A program made the translations under genes and the position numbers. This document shows positions 1 to 5,596 of a stretch of 5,642 bases of DNA, in pieces. Under the pieces are notes generated by a model. That model made no database searches, had not been told where the DNA came from, and was given only the letters and a program-made list of their open reading frames with translations. Numbering within the stretch: the first letter of the stretch is position 1; each line of letters begins with the position of its first letter. Origin of the DNA: CF-161 sp035638495 (GTDB lineage: Bacteria; Chloroflexota; Dormibacteria; Dormibacterales; Dormibacteraceae); the NCBI GenBank assembly GCA_035638495.1, contig DASQZW010000082.1, positions 1-5,642 on the forward strand, read 5' to 3'.

Positions 1-269
1 GAGGGAGCGGTGTTGGAGGCGTGGAAGATCGCTCCCCAGGTGGTCGGCGAGCGCGTGATGATCGTCGGGTACAGCGAGGCGACACGCCTGGCCACCGCGC
101 GCCCCTGGCCGATGAGCGGGTCGCACCACGAGATGCGGAGATCGGGGGCGATCGTGCGCAACGCGCCGTCGATGGCTTTCGCCGCGGCCCGGTGACCGCC
201 GCCGGTGTCGGAGAACAGGATCAGAACCGACGCCCGGGGTTCGGCACCGGGCAGCAGTTCGGCCCCCAG
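1..269 (-). CDS. Glycosyltransferase with MGDG-synthase-type N-terminal domain, partial (3' end beyond left edge)
   Basis: Reverse-strand translation gives a beta-strand and glycine loop, ASVLILFSDTGGGHRAAAKA, followed by an alternating helix/strand stretch containing WCDPLIGQG and SLYPTIITRSP. The SDTGGGHRAAA loop is the hallmark of the N-terminal domain of monogalactosyldiacylglycerol synthases and bacterial processive diacylglycerol glucosyltransferases (GT28, MurG-like fold). Family members transfer a sugar from a UDP-sugar to diacylglycerol at the inner face of the membrane. Only about 89 residues are visible; the C-terminal nucleotide-sugar domain lies outside the window, so donor and acceptor cannot be told. 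The gene follows the cytochrome c gene on the same strand, and an AGGA overlaps that gene's TAG stop. The 5' end is unresolved. No in-frame ATG, GTG or TTG lies between the cytochrome stop and the glycine loop. I use the in-frame CTG at 269, 9 nt after AGGA; the alternative is a GTG at 344 that would overlap the cytochrome gene by 64 bp. The family call is solid; the exact substrate is not. Confidence 0.82.
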   Translation of the reverse strand, partial: MGAELLPGAEPRASVLILFSDTGGGHRAAAKAIDGALRTIAPDLRISWCDPLIGQGRAVARRVASLYPTIITRSPTTWGAIFHASNTAP

Positions 270-278
270 GCCGGCCGT

Positions 279-286
279 TCCTATCC
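279..286 (-). promoter_or_regulatory. Ribosome binding site embedded in the cytochrome c stop codon
   Basis: On the minus strand the octamer GGATAGGA contains the cytochrome c stop TAG and an AGGA Shine-Dalgarno core. This suggests translational coupling to the downstream glycosyltransferase. The nearest sensible in-frame initiation codon is a CTG 9 nt further on, so the role of this site is plausible but not proven. Confidence 0.4.
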
Positions 287-838
287 TCGCCTGGCCGCGG
301 CGCGCCGGGCGATCCAGCGCATGTTGTAGCGGGCCAGGAGCCACGTCACAATCACCAGCAGGAAGATCGAGACGCTGACCCAGAACACGTTGCTCCGCGC
401 CAGCTCGACCGGCCCCAGGCCGGCCTGGCCGGACTGGTTCTGGGCGATGATGAACGCGACCACGTCGTTGAGGTCCTTGTCGCTCAGCTTGTCCGGCGTG
501 AATGCCGGCATCTGGGCCGAGAAGCCCGGGTCACCCGAGCGTCCGTTGCGAATCGTCGTGCGCAGGTAGTTCGGGTCGAGCGGGTTCGGGACGTCGGGGA
601 ACTTCTGGATCGGGTTCAGCTTGGCGCCGATGCCGCCCTCGAGGTTGGCGCCGTGGCATGTGACGCAGCCCTGCTGGCTGAACACCTGGGAGCCGGCGTT
701 CGGGTCGCCGGGCAGGGCGCTGGCGGTCGGTGACGGCGACGATGTCTCGGCCGAGACCGCGGTGAGCGTCCAGCCGGTGAGGATCGCCGGGACCAGGACC
801 GCAAAGACGGCGGGGAGATGCCAGCGTCTGCCTCGCAT
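281..838 (-). CDS. Membrane-anchored class I cytochrome c (monohaem)
   Basis: This is a 185-residue protein. Residues 1-30 form a signal peptide: MRGRR, then a hydrophobic stretch from about 8 to 28, then an AVSA-E cleavage-like site. A Ser/Pro/Thr-rich spacer follows (31-43). The haem domain spans about 44-135, with the covalent haem site C58-V-T-C61-H62 and a likely axial methionine, M110, in QMPAF; the helix KDLNDVVAFIIAQ (121-133) is the typical C-terminal helix of the fold. Residues 151-169 form a transmembrane segment followed by an Arg-rich tail (RYNMRWIARRAAARRG), so positive-inside topology puts the haem domain outside the cytoplasmic membrane. The expected role is electron transfer, for example between a quinol-oxidising complex and a terminal oxidase; no partner genes are visible. 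The ATG at 838 is chosen because it begins the signal peptide; the frame stays open far upstream, but only as antisense to the GT4 gene. No good Shine-Dalgarno precedes it. An AT-rich TATCTT (853..848, minus strand) lies 9 nt upstream and could be a -10 element of a nearly leaderless transcript. Confidence 0.92.
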   Translation of the reverse strand: MRGRRWHLPAVFAVLVPAILTGWTLTAVSAETSSPSPTASALPGDPNAGSQVFSQQGCVTCHGANLEGGIGAKLNPIQKFPDVPNPLDPNYLRTTIRNGRSGDPGFSAQMPAFTPDKLSDKDLNDVVAFIIAQNQSGQAGLGPVELARSNVFWVSVSIFLLVIVTWLLARYNMRWIARRAAARRG

Positions 839-997
839 GTCCCCGTCAAGATAGCAAAACCCGGGGGTACGGCATTCCGGGGCCCTCGGTGCGGTGGGGA
901 ATAACCAGGCGGGCCGGCCCGCTTCATGCACACCGTATGTGTTCGATCTCGGCGGTCTCCGATTCGAGGATGACGCTCGGCGCTCGGCGGTGGCTCG
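839..997. other. Divergent intergenic region between cytochrome c and GT4 glycosyltransferase
   Basis: This is the only appreciable non-coding gap in the window, about 159 bp, between two genes pointing away from each other, so it should hold both promoters. It contains the only noticeable AT-rich runs nearby (848-858 and 898-905), a perfect 14-bp palindrome (909-922) and a small inverted repeat ACAC-N5-GTGT (930-942). No consensus -35/-10 pair can be assigned with confidence to either direction. A 17-codon ATG-initiated frame at 970-1023 overlaps the start of the glycosyltransferase but has no spaced ribosome binding site, so I do not call it a gene. Confidence 0.6.
909..922. repeat. Perfect 14-bp palindrome GCGGGCCGGCCCGC
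   Basis: The sequence equals its own reverse complement over 14 bases and sits near the middle of the divergent promoter region. It could be an operator for a dimeric regulator, or a chance product of very high GC content. All 14 bases are G or C, which lowers its significance. Confidence 0.4.
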
Positions 998-2314
998 ATG
1001 GGAGACCGTCGTATCGTGGCTGAGCGGGGACTCGACCACGAGCGGCCCAACCGGGTCGCGATGATCACACTGCATACGTCGCCGACGGCGACGCTCGGCC
1101 AGAGCGCCAACGGCGGCCTGAACGTCTACGTGCGTGAGCTGTGCACGCTGCTCAGCCAGCGAGGAGTTGCCACCGACGTCTTCACGCGCTGCCCGGGGCC
1201 CGTCTGCCCCGACATGGAGGAGCTGGCGCCCCTCAGCCGCGTCGTGTACCTGCCGGCCGGCCCGCCCGGCCTGGACAAGTACCGCCTCCTGGAGCACGTC
1301 CCCTGCTTCACCGACGCGGTCCAGGACTTCATCGACGGGTCGGGCCTGCGCTACGACCTGATCTACTCGCACTACTGGCTGTCCGGCGTCTCCGCGTGCG
1401 ACCTGCGCCGCCGGCTCGGCCTGCCCTGGGCGCACACGGCCCACACGCTGGCGGTCGTCAAGAACCGGCAGCTGGCGCCGGGAGCCGAGGCCGAACCGGA
1501 GATCCGCGCCGACCTCGAGGGAGAGATCGCGCGCTGCGCCGACCTGCTGGTCGTCAGCACGGCGGCGGAGGGTGAGGACCTGCGCCGCGCCTACCACGTC
1601 CCGCCGGACCGGGTCGCCGTCGTGGCGCCCGGCGTGGATCTGGACACGTTCCTGGCCCAGCCCAAGGAGCTGGCACGCCGGCTGGTTGGACACCCCGGCG
1701 AGCGCCTGTTCGTGTTCGTGGGCCGGCTGGAGCCGCTGAAGGGCGTCGACGTGATCCTGCACGCGCTCGCGCTGCTGACGGCGGGCGGGCGGCACCCGAA
1801 GGTCCGACTGCTCGTGCTCGGCGCCGACAGCGGGTCGGGCGCGGGCGGCGAACAGGCGCGCCTCCGCCGCCTGGCCGCGGAGCTCGGCCTGACCGACCGG
1901 GTGGAGTTCCTCGGCAGCGTGCCCCAGCACCAGCTGGCCAGCTACTACGCCGCGGCGGAGGCGTGTCTCATGCCCTCGTACAGCGAGTCGTTCGGACTGG
2001 TCGGGCTCGAGGCGCAGGCTTGCGGCACCGCCGTGATCGCCAGCAACGTGGCGGGGCTCGCCTCCGTTGTGCGCGACGGCGTGACCGGCTTCCTGGTCGA
2101 CGGTCACGACCCTGCCGACTACGCCGAGCGCATGTGCCGGGTGCTCGAGACCGCCCACCTGGCCGACGAGCTCGGCTGGCGCGGGAGCCGGCTGGCGCGG
2201 GCCTTCTCGTGGGAGCGGACGGTCGACGCCCTGCTCGACCGGTTCAGCGAGCTGCGATCAGGAGCCGGCGTGTCCGCTCAGCTCGGCGTCCAGGCGACGT
2301 TGCGGCACGAATAG
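998..2314 (+). CDS. GT4-family glycosyltransferase, MshA-like (retaining, GT-B fold)
   Basis: This 438-residue protein has full family length. The N-terminal Rossmann domain (about 18-205) carries MITLHTSP (22-29), GGLNVYV (39-45), SHYWLSG (124-130) and HTAHTLAVVKN (146-156). The C-terminal domain (about 206-415) carries APGVDLDTF, the donor-phosphate signature VGRLEPLKG (R243, K248) and the E-x7-E motif E330...E338 within PSYSESFGLVGLEAQ, then GVTGFLVDGHDP. These motifs resemble D-inositol-3-phosphate glycosyltransferase (MshA), which makes the first mycothiol intermediate from UDP-GlcNAc and inositol phosphate. Sucrose-phosphate-synthase-like GT4 enzymes share several of them, so the substrate is uncertain. 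It is cytoplasmic, with no signal or membrane segment. The start is uncertain: ATG 998 has only a weak GGTGG upstream, while GTG 1016 has GGGAG 11 nt before it; ATG 1061 begins at the first core strand. The 3' end overlaps the convergent lipoprotein gene by 37 bp. It stands alone on its strand, so there is no operon context to fix its pathway. Confidence 0.93.
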   Translation: MGDRRIVAERGLDHERPNRVAMITLHTSPTATLGQSANGGLNVYVRELCTLLSQRGVATDVFTRCPGPVCPDMEELAPLSRVVYLPAGPPGLDKYRLLEHVPCFTDAVQDFIDGSGLRYDLIYSHYWLSGVSACDLRRRLGLPWAHTAHTLAVVKNRQLAPGAEAEPEIRADLEGEIARCADLLVVSTAAEGEDLRRAYHVPPDRVAVVAPGVDLDTFLAQPKELARRLVGHPGERLFVFVGRLEPLKGVDVILHALALLTAGGRHPKVRLLVLGADSGSGAGGEQARLRRLAAELGLTDRVEFLGSVPQHQLASYYAAAEACLMPSYSESFGLVGLEAQACGTAVIASNVAGLASVVRDGVTGFLVDGHDPADYAERMCRVLETAHLADELGWRGSRLARAFSWERTVDALLDRFSELRSGAGVSAQLGVQATLRHE

Positions 2315-3900
2315 GCGAAGCGGTTCGGGTCGGGATCGGTCAGCTGGGCCAGCCCGGTCCCGTCGACGTTCATCGTCCACACGCCCTCGCGGCCGCCGGC
2401 CGAGGAGACGAACGCCAGCTGGTGCCCGTCCGGCGAGGGGCTGAGCTGGTCGACCTCGACCCCCGGGCCGGTCGGCAGGCCGGCCGAGGCGCTGAGGACG
2501 TGCCGCACGCCGTCGCTCACGGCGAACCGGAACGCCTTGCTGACCATGCCGGCCGGCCCCGGCACGGCAGCCGTGAAGGCCACGTGCTGGCGGTCCGCCT
2601 CCCAGATTGGCGCCGATACGTCGCCGGTCGCCACCACGGTCCTGGTGCCGTCGTGGAGCGACCGCACTACGATCTCGCGGTGTGTCGCGTCGGTGCCGCC
2701 CAGGCGGTAGGCCAGGCTCTGGCCGTCGGACGACCACGAGAGGCCGTCGATCGGCTCCGGCTCCGACTGCAGCCGGTACCGGGCGTGCAGGTCGGTGACG
2801 TACGCGTCGATTTCGGAGGCCCGCTCCGAGCCGGACGGATCGCGGGTCACGAACGCGATCCGCTCGCCCCCCGGCGCCACCGCGGCCACGGTCACGCCCG
2901 ACGCGACCGTCCTGCGGGTGCCGTCGGGCTGCAGGATCTGCAGCGCTCCCCGGTCGAGGAAGGCGTAGCCGCGTCCGGGGGCGAGGAAGTCCGCCCAGTC
3001 GCCCGCGATCGGCAGCAGCACCGGGACGCCGTCCAGCGGTTCGTCGGACCAGGTGCCGTCCGGGCCGCGCAACAGGAGGTGCGTGCCGTCGGCCGACCAG
3101 GCGAAGGCGCCGACGGGGCTGCCGATGAGCTGGCGCGGCACGCGGTTGTCGTCCACCGCCCAGAGCCCGACGCTGCCCGACCCGGCCGACGACTCAGCGA
3201 TGAAGCTGACCCAGTGGCGCAGCGGACGGACGTCACCGGTGGTGAACGACAGCGCGGCGGCGGCGCCCAGCCGGTTGCCGTCCACGTCGCGCGCGTCCTG
3301 ACCGATCGTCACCTGGTACGTCGTCCGGGCCTGGAGCAGCGACTGCGGGGCAAGGACCACGTGCCGTGGGTCGCCGGCGTCCTGGTGGATGACGAACGGC
3401 GCGGACGGAGCCAGTCCGATCGCGGCGGCCAGCGTGCCGGCGTCCATGGCGCGGCTGAAGTTGAGCGATATGTACGACGCCGGATCGACGCCACGGTCGC
3501 CGCCGCTCGGTGTCGAGTCGGCCAGGGTCGGCGCCGCCTCGGTGCGAAACGTCCAGCTGTGGCGGAACGAGTTGGCCCCGCCCTGCGCGTCGCGGTAGCC
3601 CGGATCCAGGATCACCTGGTACTGCGTCGCCGGGGACAGCGGAACGTGCTCGAACGTCAGCTCCTCGTCGCTCGTCCACCTCAGCGCGCCCTGCACCCGC
3701 GGCGCAACCGCGAAGTGGTCGGCCACCGAGCGCCGGTCCATGGGCCGGTCGAACCGAATCCGAATGACCTCGCTGCTGCGCACGTCCACCGCGCCACGCG
3801 CCGGTGAGATCTCGAGCACCTGCGGCGGCGTCCCACAGCCACTGAGCAGCGCCGCGGCGGCGGTGACCAGGAGCACGAGGCAGGCCGCTCTGCGCGGCAT
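2278..3900 (-). CDS. Lipoprotein with two Big_5 (SbsA Ig-like) domains and a TolB/PD40-type beta-propeller
   Basis: This is a 540-residue exported protein. MPRR is followed by a hydrophobic stretch and the lipobox L19-S-G-C22, so Cys22 should be lipidated and the mature protein held on the outer face of the membrane. Two Ig-like modules follow (about 28-120 and 126-222), each with the Big_5 signature of a strand ending in an F-x-R-x-M-D turn: IRIRFDRPMD (46-55) and ISLNFSRAMD (144-153). Each closes on a WTFRT or LSFTTG strand. Residues 230-540 form a beta-propeller of WD40-like/PD40 repeats; examples are FAWSADGTHLLLR, LSWSSDGQSLAYR, LSPSPDGHQLAFVSS and WTMNVDGTGLAQLTD. Such repeats occur in TolB and in many surface sensors or binding proteins. 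No catalytic residues are recognisable, so a binding, adhesion or sensing role is likeliest. ATG 3900 is supported by GGGATAGGA 5 nt upstream and by the signal peptide. It lies 7 nt after the DUF4388 gene and is almost certainly cotranscribed with it. The exact function is unknown. Confidence 0.9.
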   Translation of the reverse strand: MPRRAACLVLLVTAAAALLSGCGTPPQVLEISPARGAVDVRSSEVIRIRFDRPMDRRSVADHFAVAPRVQGALRWTSDEELTFEHVPLSPATQYQVILDPGYRDAQGGANSFRHSWTFRTEAAPTLADSTPSGGDRGVDPASYISLNFSRAMDAGTLAAAIGLAPSAPFVIHQDAGDPRHVVLAPQSLLQARTTYQVTIGQDARDVDGNRLGAAAALSFTTGDVRPLRHWVSFIAESSAGSGSVGLWAVDDNRVPRQLIGSPVGAFAWSADGTHLLLRGPDGTWSDEPLDGVPVLLPIAGDWADFLAPGRGYAFLDRGALQILQPDGTRRTVASGVTVAAVAPGGERIAFVTRDPSGSERASEIDAYVTDLHARYRLQSEPEPIDGLSWSSDGQSLAYRLGGTDATHREIVVRSLHDGTRTVVATGDVSAPIWEADRQHVAFTAAVPGPAGMVSKAFRFAVSDGVRHVLSASAGLPTGPGVEVDQLSPSPDGHQLAFVSSAGGREGVWTMNVDGTGLAQLTDPDPNRFAYSCRNVAWTPS

Positions 3901-3905
3901 CGCGG

Positions 3906-3914
3906 TCCTATCCC
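3906..3914 (-). promoter_or_regulatory. Ribosome binding site of the lipoprotein gene, overlapping the upstream stop codon
   Basis: On the minus strand GGGATAGGA ends 5 nt before the lipoprotein ATG and includes the TAG stop of the DUF4388 gene (3910..3908). This geometry fixes the lipoprotein start and points to translational coupling of the two genes. Confidence 0.7.
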
Positions 3915-5596
3915 GGGTAGGCGTCGAGTCTCGAGCGCAGGTCGCTGGCGAGCGCCTCCAGCCGGGAGGCGTCCACGAAGAGGATCGAGATCGTTGGGAT
4001 CTGGTCGATCGCGCTCTGGATGCCGGGGCGCGATCGCTCGGCCGCGCCGAGCAGATCCTTGACCTTGCGAGCGCGGTTGCCCAGCTGGTCCTCGGTGATC
4101 TGCTGCAGGTCCGTGACGATCGCCTCCCAGTCGCCGGCATGGATGTTCGCCGGCGGCGGCACCGGGTTGTAGGACGGCGGCGGCGGTGCGGCGATCGGCG
4201 CGGGTGCCGGGGCCGGCGCGTACACGGCAGGCGGGGGAGCGGCAGCGGCGACGGGCGGGTTGTAGGACGGCGGAGGCTGCTGGCGCATCGCGGACGGCAT
4301 GGGAGCAGGAGCCGGGGCGGGCGTGGGTGCCGGCGCGTAGCTGGGGCGCCGGCCGCCGACGATGTCGGCGACGTCCAGCGGCTCGTGTCCGCTCTCGATC
4401 CTGGCCTTAACCTCGATCATCGCGCCGGGGTCCCGGCACAGGGCCAGCACCGAGTCGGCCCGCTCGGCCACCTCGCGCGACTCGCTCGTGTAGGCGCCGG
4501 CCGTCTTGCCCTCCTTGAGGATGACGACGCCCGTGCCGGTGGTCGCCCGAACGGTGAGCGTGCCGCTGAGCCTGCGCTCCTCGAGGAACCGCAGCAGTGC
4601 CGGGACGTCTACCCAGGACGCGTACAGCTCAGTGTAGACCGGCTGCGCAACCGTCAGCTCGAAGAGCCCGTCGACCAGCTCAGGCGTCAGCCCGACGACG
4701 TCCAGGACGCCCTGGCCGCGGTTGACCTCGTCGTTGAAGTGGATGAGGGCCTGCTTGCCCAGCTCGGCGTTCGGGTCCTCGCCGCCGTCATAGACGCACT
4801 CGAGGACGGTGCCCTCGCGGAAGTAGATCAGCCCGTTCGCGTTCTCGGTCAGCAGCCGGACGTAGCCGGTGTGGCCCTCGCGCTCCAGCGTGGTGATGAG
4901 ACGCGGGAAGTCCACGAACGAGGTCTTGAGCGAGTCGTACATCGTCTGGCCCGCCGGCACCGGCACCGGCTCGCGGCCGTGTCGGGGCTTGGGGCGCTGC
5001 TTGAAGAAGCGCCGCCAGCCGGCGGGCGTCATCTGGCCCCGCTGTCCGGGCGGACCCTGGTCCGCGGCGGCCGGGACGGGGCCCGCCGCGGGCGGCACCG
5101 CGTTCCGCTGGTTGGCGTGGTTCGTAGGCGCGGCCGCCGCCGGTGGCGGGTTCCACGCGGGCTCCTGAGGCGGAGGCGCGGGAGCCGGGGGCGGCGCCGC
5201 GGGCGGCTGCTGCGGCACCCGGCGCGGCGCGCTGGGCTTCGGCGGCGCGGTCTGCGTCATCGTGCGGGCGGCGCCGTTCGCGGAGGCCCGCTCGATCAGC
5301 TCCGGGATGGAGGATCGAACCGTCTCGTCGGCCGGCAGCTTGGCCTTGGCGTCGAAGTCGAAGTCACCGTCGGCCCACGCCAGGGCCGTGACAACCGCGT
5401 CGTCCCCTGCGCCCCCCTCGCCCACCGCGTGGAAGAGATGACCGAAGAGGAAGTACAACGTCGTGGCGCCGGCGCCATTCTGGCGGAGGGTCAGCGTACC
5501 TGTCGCACGCTCAGCCTGAGCTGCCTCGAGAAGGGACCGGACGTTGTTTTCGGCTAGCGACCCTCTGGTCTGCAACGGCTTCTCCGTTCGGGGCAC
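3908..5596 (-). CDS. DUF4388 (PatA N-terminal-type) protein with two further DUF4388-like modules and proline-rich linkers
   Basis: This protein has 562 residues counted from GTG 5596, with no signal peptide or membrane segment, so it is cytoplasmic. Module 1 (about 12-105) reads as DUF4388: GSLAENNVRSLLEAAQAER, then GTLTLR, a strand pair around YFLFGHLFHAV, and ALAWADGDFDFD. A Pro/Ala-rich linker spans 113-215. Module 2 (about 219-322: FVDFPRLITTLEREGHTGYV, then GLIYFREGTVLECVY) and module 3 (about 323-405: WVDVPALLRFLEERRLSGTL, then GVVILKEGKTAGAYT) look like diverged copies of the same fold. A second Pro/Ala linker (417-484) carries an internal repeat. A helical C-terminal domain (486-561) contains KVKDLLGAAERS and ISILFVDASRLEALA. 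DUF4388 proteins are generally linked to signalling and scaffolding; no enzyme motif is seen. The start is uncertain. GTG 5596 has no Shine-Dalgarno, TTG 5575 has GGAG 6 nt upstream and would begin just before the module, and the frame is open to the window edge, so the gene may begin further right. It is followed 7 nt later by the lipoprotein gene. Confidence 0.88.
   Translation of the reverse strand: MPRTEKPLQTRGSLAENNVRSLLEAAQAERATGTLTLRQNGAGATTLYFLFGHLFHAVGEGGAGDDAVVTALAWADGDFDFDAKAKLPADETVRSSIPELIERASANGAARTMTQTAPPKPSAPRRVPQQPPAAPPPAPAPPPQEPAWNPPPAAAAPTNHANQRNAVPPAAGPVPAAADQGPPGQRGQMTPAGWRRFFKQRPKPRHGREPVPVPAGQTMYDSLKTSFVDFPRLITTLEREGHTGYVRLLTENANGLIYFREGTVLECVYDGGEDPNAELGKQALIHFNDEVNRGQGVLDVVGLTPELVDGLFELTVAQPVYTELYASWVDVPALLRFLEERRLSGTLTVRATTGTGVVILKEGKTAGAYTSESREVAERADSVLALCRDPGAMIEVKARIESGHEPLDVADIVGGRRPSYAPAPTPAPAPAPMPSAMRQQPPPSYNPPVAAAAPPPAVYAPAPAPAPIAAPPPPSYNPVPPPANIHAGDWEAIVTDLQQITEDQLGNRARKVKDLLGAAERSRPGIQSAIDQIPTISILFVDASRLEALASDLRSRLDAYPG
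4157..4342 (-). repeat. In-frame repeat in the second Pro/Ala-rich linker of the DUF4388 protein
   Basis: The linker is two copies of one unit: a YAPAP(T/A)PAPAP stretch, then a variable spacer, then PPPSYNP. At DNA level a 17-bp exact repeat (minus-strand CCGCCGTCCTACAACCC) occurs at 4257-4273 and 4164-4180, a spacing of 93 bp or 31 codons, so frame is kept. The pattern suggests past tandem duplication or slippage within a low-complexity linker. Confidence 0.6.
5582..5586 (-). promoter_or_regulatory. Candidate ribosome binding site for a TTG start at 5575
   Basis: CGGAG on the minus strand ends 6 nt before an in-frame TTG (5575..5573), which would give a protein starting MQTRGSLAEN. DUF4388 domains usually begin within a few residues of the N-terminus, which favours this start over GTG 5596, where no Shine-Dalgarno is visible. 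TTG is the rarer start codon, so the choice remains open. Confidence 0.4.

Noticed and set aside
21..329. Plus-strand frames at the left edge (10-195 and 21-329)
   Set aside because: The minus strand encodes the conserved SDTGGGHRAAA glycosyltransferase core here, so these frames are shadows.
970..1023. 17-codon ATG frame possibly acting as a leader peptide before the GT4 gene
   Set aside because: The ATG directly abuts its only GAGG, giving no workable spacing, and the peptide has no attenuation-like codon run.
839..2158. Long upstream extension of the cytochrome c frame on the minus strand (625 residues in all)
   Set aside because: The extension is antisense to the clearly real GT4 gene, is rich in Arg, Ala and Gly without motifs, and precedes an obvious signal-peptide start at 838.
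1963..3807. 614-residue plus-strand open frame across the GT4 end and lipoprotein gene
   Set aside because: It is antisense to the lipoprotein, which has a lipobox, Big_5 and propeller motifs. Its own translation is Arg/Ala/Gly-rich without recognisable domains, as expected for shadow frames in GC-rich DNA.
3901..4140. N-terminal extension of the lipoprotein frame to 4140
   Set aside because: It would overlap the DUF4388 coding region by over 230 bp and bury the signal peptide and lipobox inside the protein. ATG 3900 has a good ribosome site.
4140..4345. GC-rich repeats that could be read as a mobile-element or CRISPR-like array
   Set aside because: Repeat spacing is a multiple of three and the repeats encode Pro/Ala linker sequence in frame, so they are coding low-complexity repeats.
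3740..5557. 605-residue plus-strand open frame opposite the DUF4388 gene
   Set aside because: Low-complexity Arg/Gly-rich translation antisense to a domain-bearing gene; no motif and no supporting start context.
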